From Leptospira perdikensis (lineage in GTDB: Bacteria; Spirochaetota; Leptospiria; Leptospirales; Leptospiraceae), in assembly GCF_004769575.1 (NCBI RefSeq), contig NZ_RQGA01000014.1:248001-312000 (forward strand): a DNA stretch of 64,000 bases. Reading direction: 5' to 3'. Every line of letters begins with the position of its first letter. Position 1 is the first letter of the stretch. The translations under genes were made by a program, and so were the position numbers. The notes under the pieces were generated by a model. The model made no database searches and was not told the origin of the DNA. It saw only the letters and a program-made list of their open reading frames with translations. Below, piece by piece: positions 28,586 to 36,995 of this stretch.

Positions 28586-29647
28586 CTAAAACTTGGACTC
28601 GAAACTAAATCCATAAAATAAACTTTCATTTGGCTTTTGGAACTGATTCCAAGATCCGAAGGTATTTATATTTGGTTTCATATCGAGTATTGGTTTTAGA
28701 TAAACTCCATTTGCATTTTCCTTTTTGGTTTCCATTGGTCCCAAATAAAAACTATCAATCAAACTATAGGTGATGATCGAAGTGAAAACAGCAGAATAAA
28801 TGAGAAAACGTTGTCTATGGAAATCATAACGATCGGTATTTAAGGTATTAGCAAAAATGAAAACACGTCCATCTCCAGTTGGAATGTATTCCATATCGTT
28901 ATTAATTGCATTTACAGAAGCATTATACTCATATAACATTCCTAAGCCGGAAAGTAAGGCTCCCCCAAAAATAAACGCAGCTTTTCCATATTTTCTTTCC
29001 GTTATGGGAGCATAACCTGGAATGACTTTGGGTGTTTCTTCTTTAATTACTTTTACGATTACCGATTTATTTTGAATTTCAAAAGAACGAAACTCTAGAA
29101 TGTCTACTGACTCAAGAGTTTTTGTTTCGGTTTCAATGATGATTCTGCCACGTTCAAGAGTTTTAAAATTTCCTACGAGTTCCCGATCTCCAAAAACCCA
29201 TTTTCCCTTAACCCCAGGATCAATGTAACGTTCCATGGGAAATCCAGATTCGGCACTGACTTTTAACGTTGCGATTTTTTTTAAGGGAATGGTTTCCAAT
29301 TCCAAAGGGCTACTTTTTTTGGAAAAACTAGCATTTGTTTTGTTCAGTTTGGTAAGAATCAAATCACAGTCTTCGACTCCAAAGGTTTTGTAATCGGCGC
29401 AAGCCGGGAGCCCGTCGTAGCCGACATCGATCCCTAAAACGTCCGCATTTAAGAATTTATATCGTTTTCCTTGGTCTTGCCATTCCACATGTGTTGCCGT
29501 CACATTCACAACCTTCCCATTCAGTACTTCCCCTGATTTCAATCGGATCTTGTCCGCCCAAAGAGAAGAGGAGGTAAAAACCAAAACCAGAAGGAGAAGG
29601 GATGCCCGAAATCGGGAAGGGAAGGATATGTAAGTGACTAAAACCAA
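28586..29647 (-). CDS. exported protein with LSm/SH3-like N-terminal domain
   Basis: The reading frame starts at a TTG at 29647 (signal 'SRFRASLLLLVLVFTSSSLW', cleaved after A) and encodes about 353 residues. After the signal comes 'DKIRLKSGEVLNGKVVNV', a small barrel motif repeated in several leptospiral proteins, then a second similar unit ('ELVGNFKTLERGRIIIETET') and a C-terminal segment with two hydrophobic stretches ('AAFIFGGALLSGLGMLYEY', 'FTSIITYSLIDSFYLG') that may embed in a membrane. It is divergent from the phosphatase gene. Function unknown. Confidence 0.65.
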   Translation of the reverse strand: MVLVTYISFPSRFRASLLLLVLVFTSSSLWADKIRLKSGEVLNGKVVNVTATHVEWQDQGKRYKFLNADVLGIDVGYDGLPACADYKTFGVEDCDLILTKLNKTNASFSKKSSPLELETIPLKKIATLKVSAESGFPMERYIDPGVKGKWVFGDRELVGNFKTLERGRIIIETETKTLESVDILEFRSFEIQNKSVIVKVIKEETPKVIPGYAPITERKYGKAAFIFGGALLSGLGMLYEYNASVNAINNDMEYIPTGDGRVFIFANTLNTDRYDFHRQRFLIYSAVFTSIITYSLIDSFYLGPMETKKENANGVYLKPILDMKPNINTFGSWNQFQKPNESLFYGFSFESKF

Positions 29648-29711
29648 TGGGAAAATCTCAATTTTGTGATAGATTTCTATCACTTGATTATCGACAATAC
29701 TAGTAATTGCC

Positions 29712-31229
29712 GTGAACAAAAGCAAAATCAAAACGACGAATTCCTTACGATTTAAGATTGGACTCTTTTATTCCCTTCTTGCCTTACTCAATATCATCTT
29801 TTTTACAGTGATGATCTTCGAAAATCAATCTGATTTGCTTCTCAAGAACTTCCAATTTCAGTCAGAAAACCTTGCCAATACCATTCTAGCCGATATCCAA
29901 ACCATTGGCCTTTCGGGAGAGAAGGATGAAAGTTTTGAGGTCTTCCGAAAGACTTTGAAGTTATACGAAATCGCAAAGTTTTCGATATTTGATGCCGATG
30001 GCAAAATTATACTCTCCGAACCAGAATCAGGCGCTGGTGTAAAAGAAATCACAGAATCTATCTTAAAAAAAACAAAAGAAGTATCTTCGGATAAAGAAGG
30101 AAACCTCTTCAAAGCCCGTTACAATTTGGATCTAAACGAATCTGACTTCACCGTAGATTTTCTTTTACCGATTCGCCTTTCCGATAACCGGGAAGTATTT
30201 TTATCCACCCATTTTAATATTTCATCCATTCAAGACCGACTAAAACAACTTTATATCCAAGTTGGTTATGCAGTTCTTTGGGGAATTGTATTTCATATTA
30301 TTTTTGCTATTCTTGTTTATCGGGCTATTTTCAAACGTGTTGGATCTTTAGAGGTTGCTTCCAAAGGAATGGCTACCGGAAATTTACAGTCGAGGGTTGA
30401 CTGGAATTTTAAAAGTAATGATGAATTGGATAATTTGGGAAAATCTTTCAACTTGATGGCAGAGGAAATTCAAAATAAAGTAACAACAATTACACGACTA
30501 AACGAAGAAATCAACCAAGAACTTCAAATCGGTAAAGAAGTTCAGGAATTGTTTTTACCATCTGTTAAGAAATTTAAAAAATTTAATATTGGAAAACTTT
30601 ATCGCCCGATGCGAGAGGTATCCGGAGATTTATACCAATACTTTCAAATTCCAGAAAAAGATTATTATGGGTTCTTTTTGGCTGATGCTTCTGGTCACGG
30701 AGTTTCTGCGGCTTTAGTAACAGTCGTTATGGCGATGTCTTTACAAGCTATTATGAAAGATAATCATTCTGCAATCGAAGCCATAAACCGACTGGGAGAA
30801 GTGATTGCCAATCGTTTACAGGCTTCTTTTTTTGCGACAGGAGTATTTGTTGTTTTTGAAGAACCTGGTGTGGTTAAATTTGTAAATGCCGGACACAATG
30901 CACCTTTTATCATTCGTCCATCCACAAAAGAAATTACTTATATCGATAGTTCGGGGCCTCCTCTTGGAATGGGTGATGACATTCAATACTCGTTAGATTC
31001 CTTTCCCGTACTTCCTGGTGATAAAATTGTTCTATATACTGATGGGGTTGTAGAAACTCCGATAAAAGAGGGAGGACTTTTTGGACTCGAACGATTCACT
31101 GAAATTGTCCTTGAGAACATTCACCTTTCCAATGCTGAAATCGTAGAAAAGGCGATGGAATTACTCGAAGAAAAACACGAGGAATATAAGGATGATGTCA
31201 CTATGATTATCCTTGATGTGCCGGAATGA
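29712..31229 (+). CDS. membrane PP2C (SpoIIE-type) phosphatase with HAMP domain
   Basis: The 505-residue protein starts at a GTG and has two membrane segments (about 15-36 and 175-198) around an extracytoplasmic sensory region, a HAMP linker ('RVGSLEVASKGMATGNLQSR') and a SpoIIE phosphatase. All metal residues are visible: 'REVSGDLYQYF', 'LADASGHGVSAA', 'FVNAGHNAPF', 'VLYTDGVVETP', 'YKDDVTMIIL'. It should dephosphorylate a STAS partner; one is encoded nearby at 32799. The stop overlaps the next start (ATGA). Confidence 0.9.
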   Translation: MNKSKIKTTNSLRFKIGLFYSLLALLNIIFFTVMIFENQSDLLLKNFQFQSENLANTILADIQTIGLSGEKDESFEVFRKTLKLYEIAKFSIFDADGKIILSEPESGAGVKEITESILKKTKEVSSDKEGNLFKARYNLDLNESDFTVDFLLPIRLSDNREVFLSTHFNISSIQDRLKQLYIQVGYAVLWGIVFHIIFAILVYRAIFKRVGSLEVASKGMATGNLQSRVDWNFKSNDELDNLGKSFNLMAEEIQNKVTTITRLNEEINQELQIGKEVQELFLPSVKKFKKFNIGKLYRPMREVSGDLYQYFQIPEKDYYGFFLADASGHGVSAALVTVVMAMSLQAIMKDNHSAIEAINRLGEVIANRLQASFFATGVFVVFEEPGVVKFVNAGHNAPFIIRPSTKEITYIDSSGPPLGMGDDIQYSLDSFPVLPGDKIVLYTDGVVETPIKEGGLFGLERFTEIVLENIHLSNAEIVEKAMELLEEKHEEYKDDVTMIILDVPE

Positions 31230-32785
31230 GAAAATTTTTCTTATTTTCGCTTTTCTTTGTTCTGTTTTTTTTCTTCGCGTTGGCTTCCCAATCCATCGTC
31301 AGTGTTAAGTTACAAGAACTTCGTTTTGGAATTCTTAGAGACCAGCTGATGAACTATCAGCTCTCTTCTCAGACTTTAAGAGAAAGACTAAAACAAATGT
31401 TTCTTTCCAAAGATGACTATATGTCTGAGGTAAAGGTCAACATTTTAGAATCGGGGATTATGAACTCCGAGACAGAAGGTTTGGATTTAAAAATGGGTTG
31501 GCAAGACAGGTTTGGGTTATATGTCATCAACTCTGTTCGATTTTTGAATTTCAAACCGGCTCTAGAACTGGAAGAACAACAAAATACAATCATTCGATTG
31601 CAGTTTGCTTTTTATATGGAAAGGACAAGAAAGTATCCAATAGCTTCCAAAAAGTACCAAGAACTAGAAGATTCCATAACTTCCGCCCTTTCTGATGAAA
31701 TGGCATTCACACTCCTTCATCATGGCTATTGTTTGGTGATGATGGGGGAGAGAGAAAAAGCCTTTGTCAAACTAGCCAAAGCCATTGATTTATTTCCAGG
31801 CAGCCATTACGCTGAAAACGCAGGCCTTCTCATTAGTTTTTTAGAAGAAGGGGAAAGGAAAAAAGAAGAATTAAAAACAAAAAAGAAATCTCCGGAAGAA
31901 CTAGCTTATTCGCTCTTTCAAAGTGGAGATTATGAAGAGACTCTAAAAACTTTAGAAAACCTTCCTGTCCTCTCTAAAGACCAGTCCTATATCAAAGCAC
32001 GTGCTATGGAAGAACTTGGAAAAACTTCTAATGCAGTTAAAGAATACATCCAACTTGTAAAACAAAAGGACAATAAAGAAGTTGCAATCCGCGCCAACAG
32101 ACGTTTGTTACTCATTGGAAATTTTTACCAAGAGAACAAATCACTTGTTGCTTTCTCTAAAGAAGAAGCAAACAAACTGGGAGACACAAAAGCGGCTGAG
32201 AATATAGAAGAGGGTAAAAGTTTAGTTTTAAAACCTGTTATCATTGAGAAGGTACTCAAAGCAGAAACCTCTTCCAATCTATCTGCAGAAGAAACAAAAG
32301 AACTCAATCAAATCAAAGAAAACATTCGCGAATCTTTAGAAGATTCCAAAGCAGAAACAACGAAACTAGCAGCGGTTGTTTCAGAAGAAAAAATTCCTCT
32401 CATTCCGGAAAATCCACCAGAAACAATTACAAAAACGACAGAAGTCATACCTCCTGTGGCAGTAAAAAAACAAATACCAGAAGCTCCTTTGAAACTCAAA
32501 GTGAAGTTACGTGATGGTCGGGAAGTGGTCTGTGATGAAGTGAAAATTGAAGGAAATTTGGCTACTCTGCAACTCGGTTCCTTTGGGCTAAACCTTCCTT
32601 ATGATCTGGTGGTTTCTGTACAAACTTCCGGTGAAAAGGCAGGAAAGCTCATCAAACTTGTAACTGGTTCTGGGGTTCAAGGAGAATCAAATCGTTGGAT
32701 TCAAACCAACTCTGGAGACTGGACAAAACCAAAATCAGCAGAGGAGCCGGTAGTACGGGGAGAAGTGAAATCCTTCCGGCTCTAA
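31226..32785 (+). CDS. TPR-like exported protein
   Basis: The 519-residue protein begins with a membrane anchor or signal (MRKFFLFSLFFVLFFFFALA). It is helical and repeats the TPR pattern (about 140-300), followed by a Lys/Glu-rich disordered stretch and a C-terminal small barrel ('VKLRDGREVVCDEVKIEGN') like that in the protein at 28586. It probably acts in the periplasm or at the membrane together with the upstream phosphatase, to which it is coupled by a 4-bp overlap. No enzyme motif is seen. Confidence 0.75.
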   Translation: MRKFFLFSLFFVLFFFFALASQSIVSVKLQELRFGILRDQLMNYQLSSQTLRERLKQMFLSKDDYMSEVKVNILESGIMNSETEGLDLKMGWQDRFGLYVINSVRFLNFKPALELEEQQNTIIRLQFAFYMERTRKYPIASKKYQELEDSITSALSDEMAFTLLHHGYCLVMMGEREKAFVKLAKAIDLFPGSHYAENAGLLISFLEEGERKKEELKTKKKSPEELAYSLFQSGDYEETLKTLENLPVLSKDQSYIKARAMEELGKTSNAVKEYIQLVKQKDNKEVAIRANRRLLLIGNFYQENKSLVAFSKEEANKLGDTKAAENIEEGKSLVLKPVIIEKVLKAETSSNLSAEETKELNQIKENIRESLEDSKAETTKLAAVVSEEKIPLIPENPPETITKTTEVIPPVAVKKQIPEAPLKLKVKLRDGREVVCDEVKIEGNLATLQLGSFGLNLPYDLVVSVQTSGEKAGKLIKLVTGSGVQGESNRWIQTNSGDWTKPKSAEEPVVRGEVKSFRL

Positions 32786-32798
32786 GGAGAAAAAGGAG

Positions 32799-33122
32799 TT
32801 ATGGAAGTTCCGATTCTCCGCCGAGGATCGTGAAAAACTTGTCCAAACTAGACAGTTTCAAGATCACCATGACATCTTGACTCACATTGAGAAGGAAAAA
32901 CTGTCCTTCTTCCGATTTGAGTTTCTTTTGCAGGTTGGCAAGAAGAGCAATTCCAGAGGAATCCAAGAGTTTGATATTGACCATATCAATTGCTACAGAT
33001 TCAGCCCCGTCATCAATGATTTTGTGGAGTTCTTTCTTAAGTGCGGGTGCAGAATAAATATCGAGGGAACCCTCTAGAGTAACAACTGTATGATTTTTAA
33101 CTTGTTTTGTTGTGAAATTCAT
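32799..33122 (-). CDS. STAS-domain anti-sigma-factor antagonist
   Basis: The product (107 residues from ATG 33122, preceded by AGGA at 6 nt) is a single STAS domain with the SpoIIAA-type site 'LLDSSGIALLANLQK', in which a Ser would be phosphorylated. It converges on the phosphatase/TPR gene pair. A TTG at 33164 could extend it by 14 residues. It belongs to the partner-switching class; the matching kinase is not in the window. Confidence 0.88.
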   Translation of the reverse strand: MNFTTKQVKNHTVVTLEGSLDIYSAPALKKELHKIIDDGAESVAIDMVNIKLLDSSGIALLANLQKKLKSEEGQFFLLNVSQDVMVILKLSSLDKFFTILGGESELP

Positions 33123-33221
33123 TGAACTTCCTACTGGCACGTATACAATCTGTTTACTTGCCAATTTTGTAAAGAATTTTTGTGGAAACTGATTCTTTGC
33201 AACTATGTAGCCAAATTGATT

Positions 33222-33261
33222 AGAAAAAACCCTAGTTTTGTAGCTTTTTTAAAACTAAGGT
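33222..33261 (-). terminator. rho-independent terminator of a short minus-strand gene
   Basis: On the minus strand CCTTAGTTTT is followed by a loop and AAAACTAGG, then GTTTTTTC: an 8-9 bp stem with one bulge and a T6 run. It overlaps the last codons of the short ORF at 33232-33411, whose stop lies in the right arm, which supports that ORF being a real transcribed gene. Confidence 0.6.
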
Positions 33262-33411
33262 GATGGCTTGGTTGAAACCATCGTAACCACCCTTGTCGTA
33301 ATCGTTGAGTTCTTTATAATCCAAATCGCTCATGTCTAGGAGTAATTTCCTTAACTCATGCTCTAAATATTCTTTTTTAATATAGCTCGTTTCGAATGTC
33401 TTAGGATGCAC
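33232..33411 (-). CDS. short hypothetical protein, 59 residues
   Basis: On the minus strand, from GTG 33411 to TAG 33232, an open frame encodes VHPKTFETSYIKKEYLEHEL... ending in 'ALTLVLKKLQN'-type residues ('QAITLVLKKLQN'). It is highly charged and helical (Glu/Lys/Asp/Leu), without signal or membrane segment, and its stop sits in a good terminator. The ribosome-binding site (GAAGG one base before the GTG) is poorly placed; a non-standard ATT lies three codons upstream. No homolog recognised. Confidence 0.5.
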   Translation of the reverse strand: MHPKTFETSYIKKEYLEHELRKLLLDMSDLDYKELNDYDKGGYDGFNQAITLVLKKLQN

Positions 33412-33519
33412 GCCTTCAATCGGACGAAATTTCTAAAGAATTTCGAATCTTTTTTAGGTTGAGATTTTAGGAAAAATACGAATCCTTAGTGGGAGAGAAA
33501 GCCGACCTCGGCAAAAACA

Positions 33520-35631
33520 ATGGGAAGTCCAATCAGCGTTCTAATACTCGAAAACGATTCTAACAGCGTATTTGATCTCGTCAGAGAAATGAAGGCAAAT
33601 GGCCTAAGTCCTCTTTACCGAGTGGTTGAGTCATTCCAATCATGGGAAACCACAGTCCACGAAGAAGATTGGGATGCCATCATCTGTAGCACAAGAGAAC
33701 CCTTTCATTCAGAAATTCCCGTATATTTACAATACCTAAATGATAAAAAGTTAGACATTCCGGTGATTTTACTCAGTGACCCGGATGAATTTACGAAAAA
33801 CTTAAGTTATATGAAATCTGGGGTCAACGATCTTATCGATCGAAAAAATCTCCTCCGTTTAACGGAGGTTCTAGAAAGAGAAAGAAGAGAATTAGTCTAC
33901 CGAAAAGAAAAAAATACCACAGAAACTTTTTTATACCAATCCTTAAAAGAAATCCAACTCCAAAAGTTTGCATTAGACCAAGCTAATATTGTTTCTATTA
34001 CTGATGCCAATGGCATCATTACTTATGTCAACGATGCTTTTTCCAAAGTAACTGGTTATAGTGTTTCTGAACTCATTGGCCAAAATCATCGAATTATGAA
34101 GTCAACAGACAAAACCAAAGAGGATTGGACAAAAATTTGGGAAACCATTCAAAAAGGAAAAGTTTGGCGGGGGGAAATTCGAAATATAAAAAAAGACGGT
34201 AGTGATTACTGGGCGGATACAACCATTGTTCCTTTTACTGGCCAAGATAAATCGGTATTCCAATACATTGCCATTCATCATGATATTACCGACAGAAAAC
34301 TTGCCGAACAACAGTTAACTCATGATGCTTTTTACGATAACTTAACAGGATTACCTAATAGGGCACTCTTCCTTGCAAGGATTGAGCAAAAAATATTTGC
34401 TTACAATGCAAAGAACTTAGGATATCCCATTTTATTTTGTATTAATATTGATAACTTTAAACGAATCAACCATTCCCTCGGAAACGATGCAGGAGACCAA
34501 GTCCTCATCATTTTTTCGGAAAGATTGAAACAGTTTTCGGATTCTGATGCCATCATTACGAGACTTGGAGCCGACAATTTTGCCATTTTACTTTCTCATA
34601 TTCTTTCTATTGATGAAGCAGTGAACTATGCGAATCGACTTTTAGAAAGATTGGGAGATCCTATTCCTATTGGAGGATATGAAATTTATTTAACAGCTTC
34701 TTCCGGGATCTCCGGTTTTGGACTTGGTGGAAAAGAAGCAGATGTACTTTTACGAAATGCAGAGATTGCGATGTTCCATGCGAAATCTCAAAAAGTGGGA
34801 ACTGTATCTGTTTTCAACCAAGCGATGCAGGAAAAAATCCATTTCCAACTCGAAATCCAAAATGATTTAAAAAAAGCTCTCCTTCAACAGGAAATTTTTG
34901 TCTACTACCAACCTATACTAGATATCAAAGAAAATAAAATCGGACACTGGGAAGCCTTAGTTCGTTGGCGTCATCCACAAAGAGGGATGGTATCTCCTGG
35001 AGAGTTCATTCCTCTTGCCGAAGACTCTGGTCTCATCGTTCCCATTACCAAATTTGTTTTGGAAAGGGCTGCTGACGTAATTGAAGAAGTCCAACTCAAA
35101 CAAGGATTACCAATCTCCATCGCTGTCAATTTAAGCCCCCAAGTATTTTTTGATCAAAATATCTTTCATTGGATTGTGGATCTACACAACCGCAGAGGGA
35201 TACCTTATACCTCATTGCAAGTGGAAATTACAGAAAGTTTGGCGATGAAAAATCTATCGGAAACTGTTCCGATTCTTTCCAATTTAATTGATATTGGTGT
35301 AAAAGTTGCCCTTGATGATTTTGGAACAGGATTTTCTTCTCTTTCGTATTTAGAAAAGTTACCATTATCGATCTTAAAAATTGATAAATCATTTTTAAAT
35401 AATGTAGAAGAAGGCTCTAAGGAAAGTTTTTTACTCGTATCCATAATCAATATGGCGCATGACTTAGGTTATTCGGTCGTTGCTGAAGGAGTCGAAGAAT
35501 TTGAACAATTAGAGTTACTCAAAACCTATGAGTGCGATAAAATCCAAGGGTATTGGTTGTCCAAACCCATTGGAAGTGAAGATGTCATACCATTTATTAA
35601 CCAATTTTATTTAAAACAGGAAAAAACATGA
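33520..35631 (+). CDS. pseudo-receiver - PAS - GGDEF - EAL cyclic-di-GMP protein
   Basis: The 703-residue protein has a receiver-like domain (about 1-120) lacking a phospho-Asp, a PAS domain ('SITDANGIITYVNDAF', about 150-270), a GGDEF domain whose signature is degraded to 'RLGADNFAIL', and an EAL domain with 'WEALVRWRHP', 'AVNLSPQVFF', 'VEITESL', 'LDDFGTGFSSL', 'LKIDKSF' and 'AEGVE', all apparently intact. It should therefore be a phosphodiesterase. The ribosome-binding site GGGAGAG (33491-33497) is far from the ATG, with a hairpin at 33501-33512 in between. It is coupled to the next gene (ATGA). Confidence 0.88.
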   Translation: MGSPISVLILENDSNSVFDLVREMKANGLSPLYRVVESFQSWETTVHEEDWDAIICSTREPFHSEIPVYLQYLNDKKLDIPVILLSDPDEFTKNLSYMKSGVNDLIDRKNLLRLTEVLERERRELVYRKEKNTTETFLYQSLKEIQLQKFALDQANIVSITDANGIITYVNDAFSKVTGYSVSELIGQNHRIMKSTDKTKEDWTKIWETIQKGKVWRGEIRNIKKDGSDYWADTTIVPFTGQDKSVFQYIAIHHDITDRKLAEQQLTHDAFYDNLTGLPNRALFLARIEQKIFAYNAKNLGYPILFCINIDNFKRINHSLGNDAGDQVLIIFSERLKQFSDSDAIITRLGADNFAILLSHILSIDEAVNYANRLLERLGDPIPIGGYEIYLTASSGISGFGLGGKEADVLLRNAEIAMFHAKSQKVGTVSVFNQAMQEKIHFQLEIQNDLKKALLQQEIFVYYQPILDIKENKIGHWEALVRWRHPQRGMVSPGEFIPLAEDSGLIVPITKFVLERAADVIEEVQLKQGLPISIAVNLSPQVFFDQNIFHWIVDLHNRRGIPYTSLQVEITESLAMKNLSETVPILSNLIDIGVKVALDDFGTGFSSLSYLEKLPLSILKIDKSFLNNVEEGSKESFLLVSIINMAHDLGYSVVAEGVEEFEQLELLKTYECDKIQGYWLSKPIGSEDVIPFINQFYLKQEKT

Positions 35632-36404
35632 TTCGAATTTTTAGCTTTTGTTCAGTGGTAGTTTTTTTAATCCACTGTAGTACTTCCCCAACGGGAAGAA
35701 GACAAATCCTTCTTGTAAAAGATGCAGAAATGAATGAGATGGGTAACACTGCATTTTCCGAATTAAAAACAAAAACACCAACCGATTCCAGTACTTCTGC
35801 CAACTCCTACGTAAACTGCATTGTCTCTGCAGAACTTGCCGTAACTTCCGATACAACGGGAGTCGAATCATGGGAAGTAGTTGTTTTTAAAGATAATACC
35901 CCTAATGCCTTCGCTCTTCCTGGCGGGAAAATAGGGGTCCATACAGGAATGTTCGCGGTAGCAAAAAACAAAGACCAACTAGCAGCCGTCATCGGACACG
36001 AAATAGGTCATGTGATTGCTCGCCATGGAAATGAACGTGTCTCTCAAAACCAATTGGCTGGTGGTTCTGTAAAAATTTTAGAAAGTCTGGGAAAACCAAC
36101 TGTGGCAGGCGCTCTCGGAATGGGTGCAAAATTTGGAATCCTCTTACCGTTTTCTAGAGAACATGAATCGGAAGCAGATTTGATTGGACTCGAACTGATG
36201 GCAAAATCTGGATTTGATCCGAGAGAGAGTGTTACACTTTGGAAGAATATGAGTGCTCTTGGTGGATCAAAACCTAATGAATTGTTATCCACTCATCCGT
36301 CTGACGCAACGAGAATGAAAAATCTGAATGCAGCAATGGCAAATGCTATCGCGTTATTTGAAGCAGCTAAGGCAGAAGGAAAAAAACCCAACTGCCATTT
36401 GTAA
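35628..36404 (+). CDS. M48-family metalloprotease, lipoprotein
   Basis: The 258-residue protein has a signal ending in 'VVFLIHCSTSP' (lipidated Cys likely) and the zinc motif 'AAVIGHEIGHVIARHGNERVS' (HExxH) with the third ligand Glu in 'SREHESEADLIGLELM'. Its layout matches the BepA/LoiP-type periplasmic M48 proteases that handle outer-membrane proteins. It starts within the stop of the EAL gene. Confidence 0.9.
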   Translation: MIRIFSFCSVVVFLIHCSTSPTGRRQILLVKDAEMNEMGNTAFSELKTKTPTDSSTSANSYVNCIVSAELAVTSDTTGVESWEVVVFKDNTPNAFALPGGKIGVHTGMFAVAKNKDQLAAVIGHEIGHVIARHGNERVSQNQLAGGSVKILESLGKPTVAGALGMGAKFGILLPFSREHESEADLIGLELMAKSGFDPRESVTLWKNMSALGGSKPNELLSTHPSDATRMKNLNAAMANAIALFEAAKAEGKKPNCHL

Positions 36405-36412
36405 GGTGAACT

Positions 36413-36949
36413 TTATTCGCAGAGAAGTTTTCTTCCTGCGATTTTACAATTTCGGGCTTTACCATCGTCAGTAAGGACACCGATTCCTTCTTGACCATCG
36501 GAAGTGAAGTCACCAGATACAGACTTGCCATCTTTGAAACTATAAGTTCCTTTCCCATTGATTTGTCCGTTTTGAAATTCGCCTACGTATTTGTCCCCGT
36601 TTTTGAAATTGTATTCTCCTGGGCCCTGTTTTTTGTCTTCTGCATAAGTTCCACTAAACTTCTCACCATCTGTGTAGAGAAAACTTCCAGTACCTTCTCT
36701 TAGGTCATTTTTAAAAGAACCAGTATAGGTGTCGCCATTGTCATAAACATATTTGCCGATTCCATTCACACAGTTTCCTTCAATACAACCAAACTTCTTT
36801 CCACCTTTTTCTGGATCTTCCAAATTGGCATTTCGTGAATTTGTTTTTGTATCTTGGTTGGATGAATCGGCATCTTTTGTATCCTGCGATGCACAAGCCA
36901 AAAACATTGGCAAAAGAAAAAGCCCACAAATGCGAACGGATAATTTCAT
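36413..36949 (-). CDS. MORN-repeat lipoprotein
   Basis: The 178-residue protein has a signal ending in 'LPMFLACASQD', with a lipidated Cys, a short charged spacer and about four MORN repeats (pattern 'Y.NGD.Y.G.F..G...G.G'). MORN repeats bind membranes or serve as scaffolds. Its last part ('LTDDGKARNCKIAGRKLLCE') contains two Cys that may bond. It converges on the protease gene (8 bp apart). Confidence 0.85.
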   Translation of the reverse strand: MKLSVRICGLFLLPMFLACASQDTKDADSSNQDTKTNSRNANLEDPEKGGKKFGCIEGNCVNGIGKYVYDNGDTYTGSFKNDLREGTGSFLYTDGEKFSGTYAEDKKQGPGEYNFKNGDKYVGEFQNGQINGKGTYSFKDGKSVSGDFTSDGQEGIGVLTDDGKARNCKIAGRKLLCE

Positions 36950-36995
36950 ACGTCCCCCAAATCTGAACCCATCGTAGCGGATGATTTTTCAGAAA

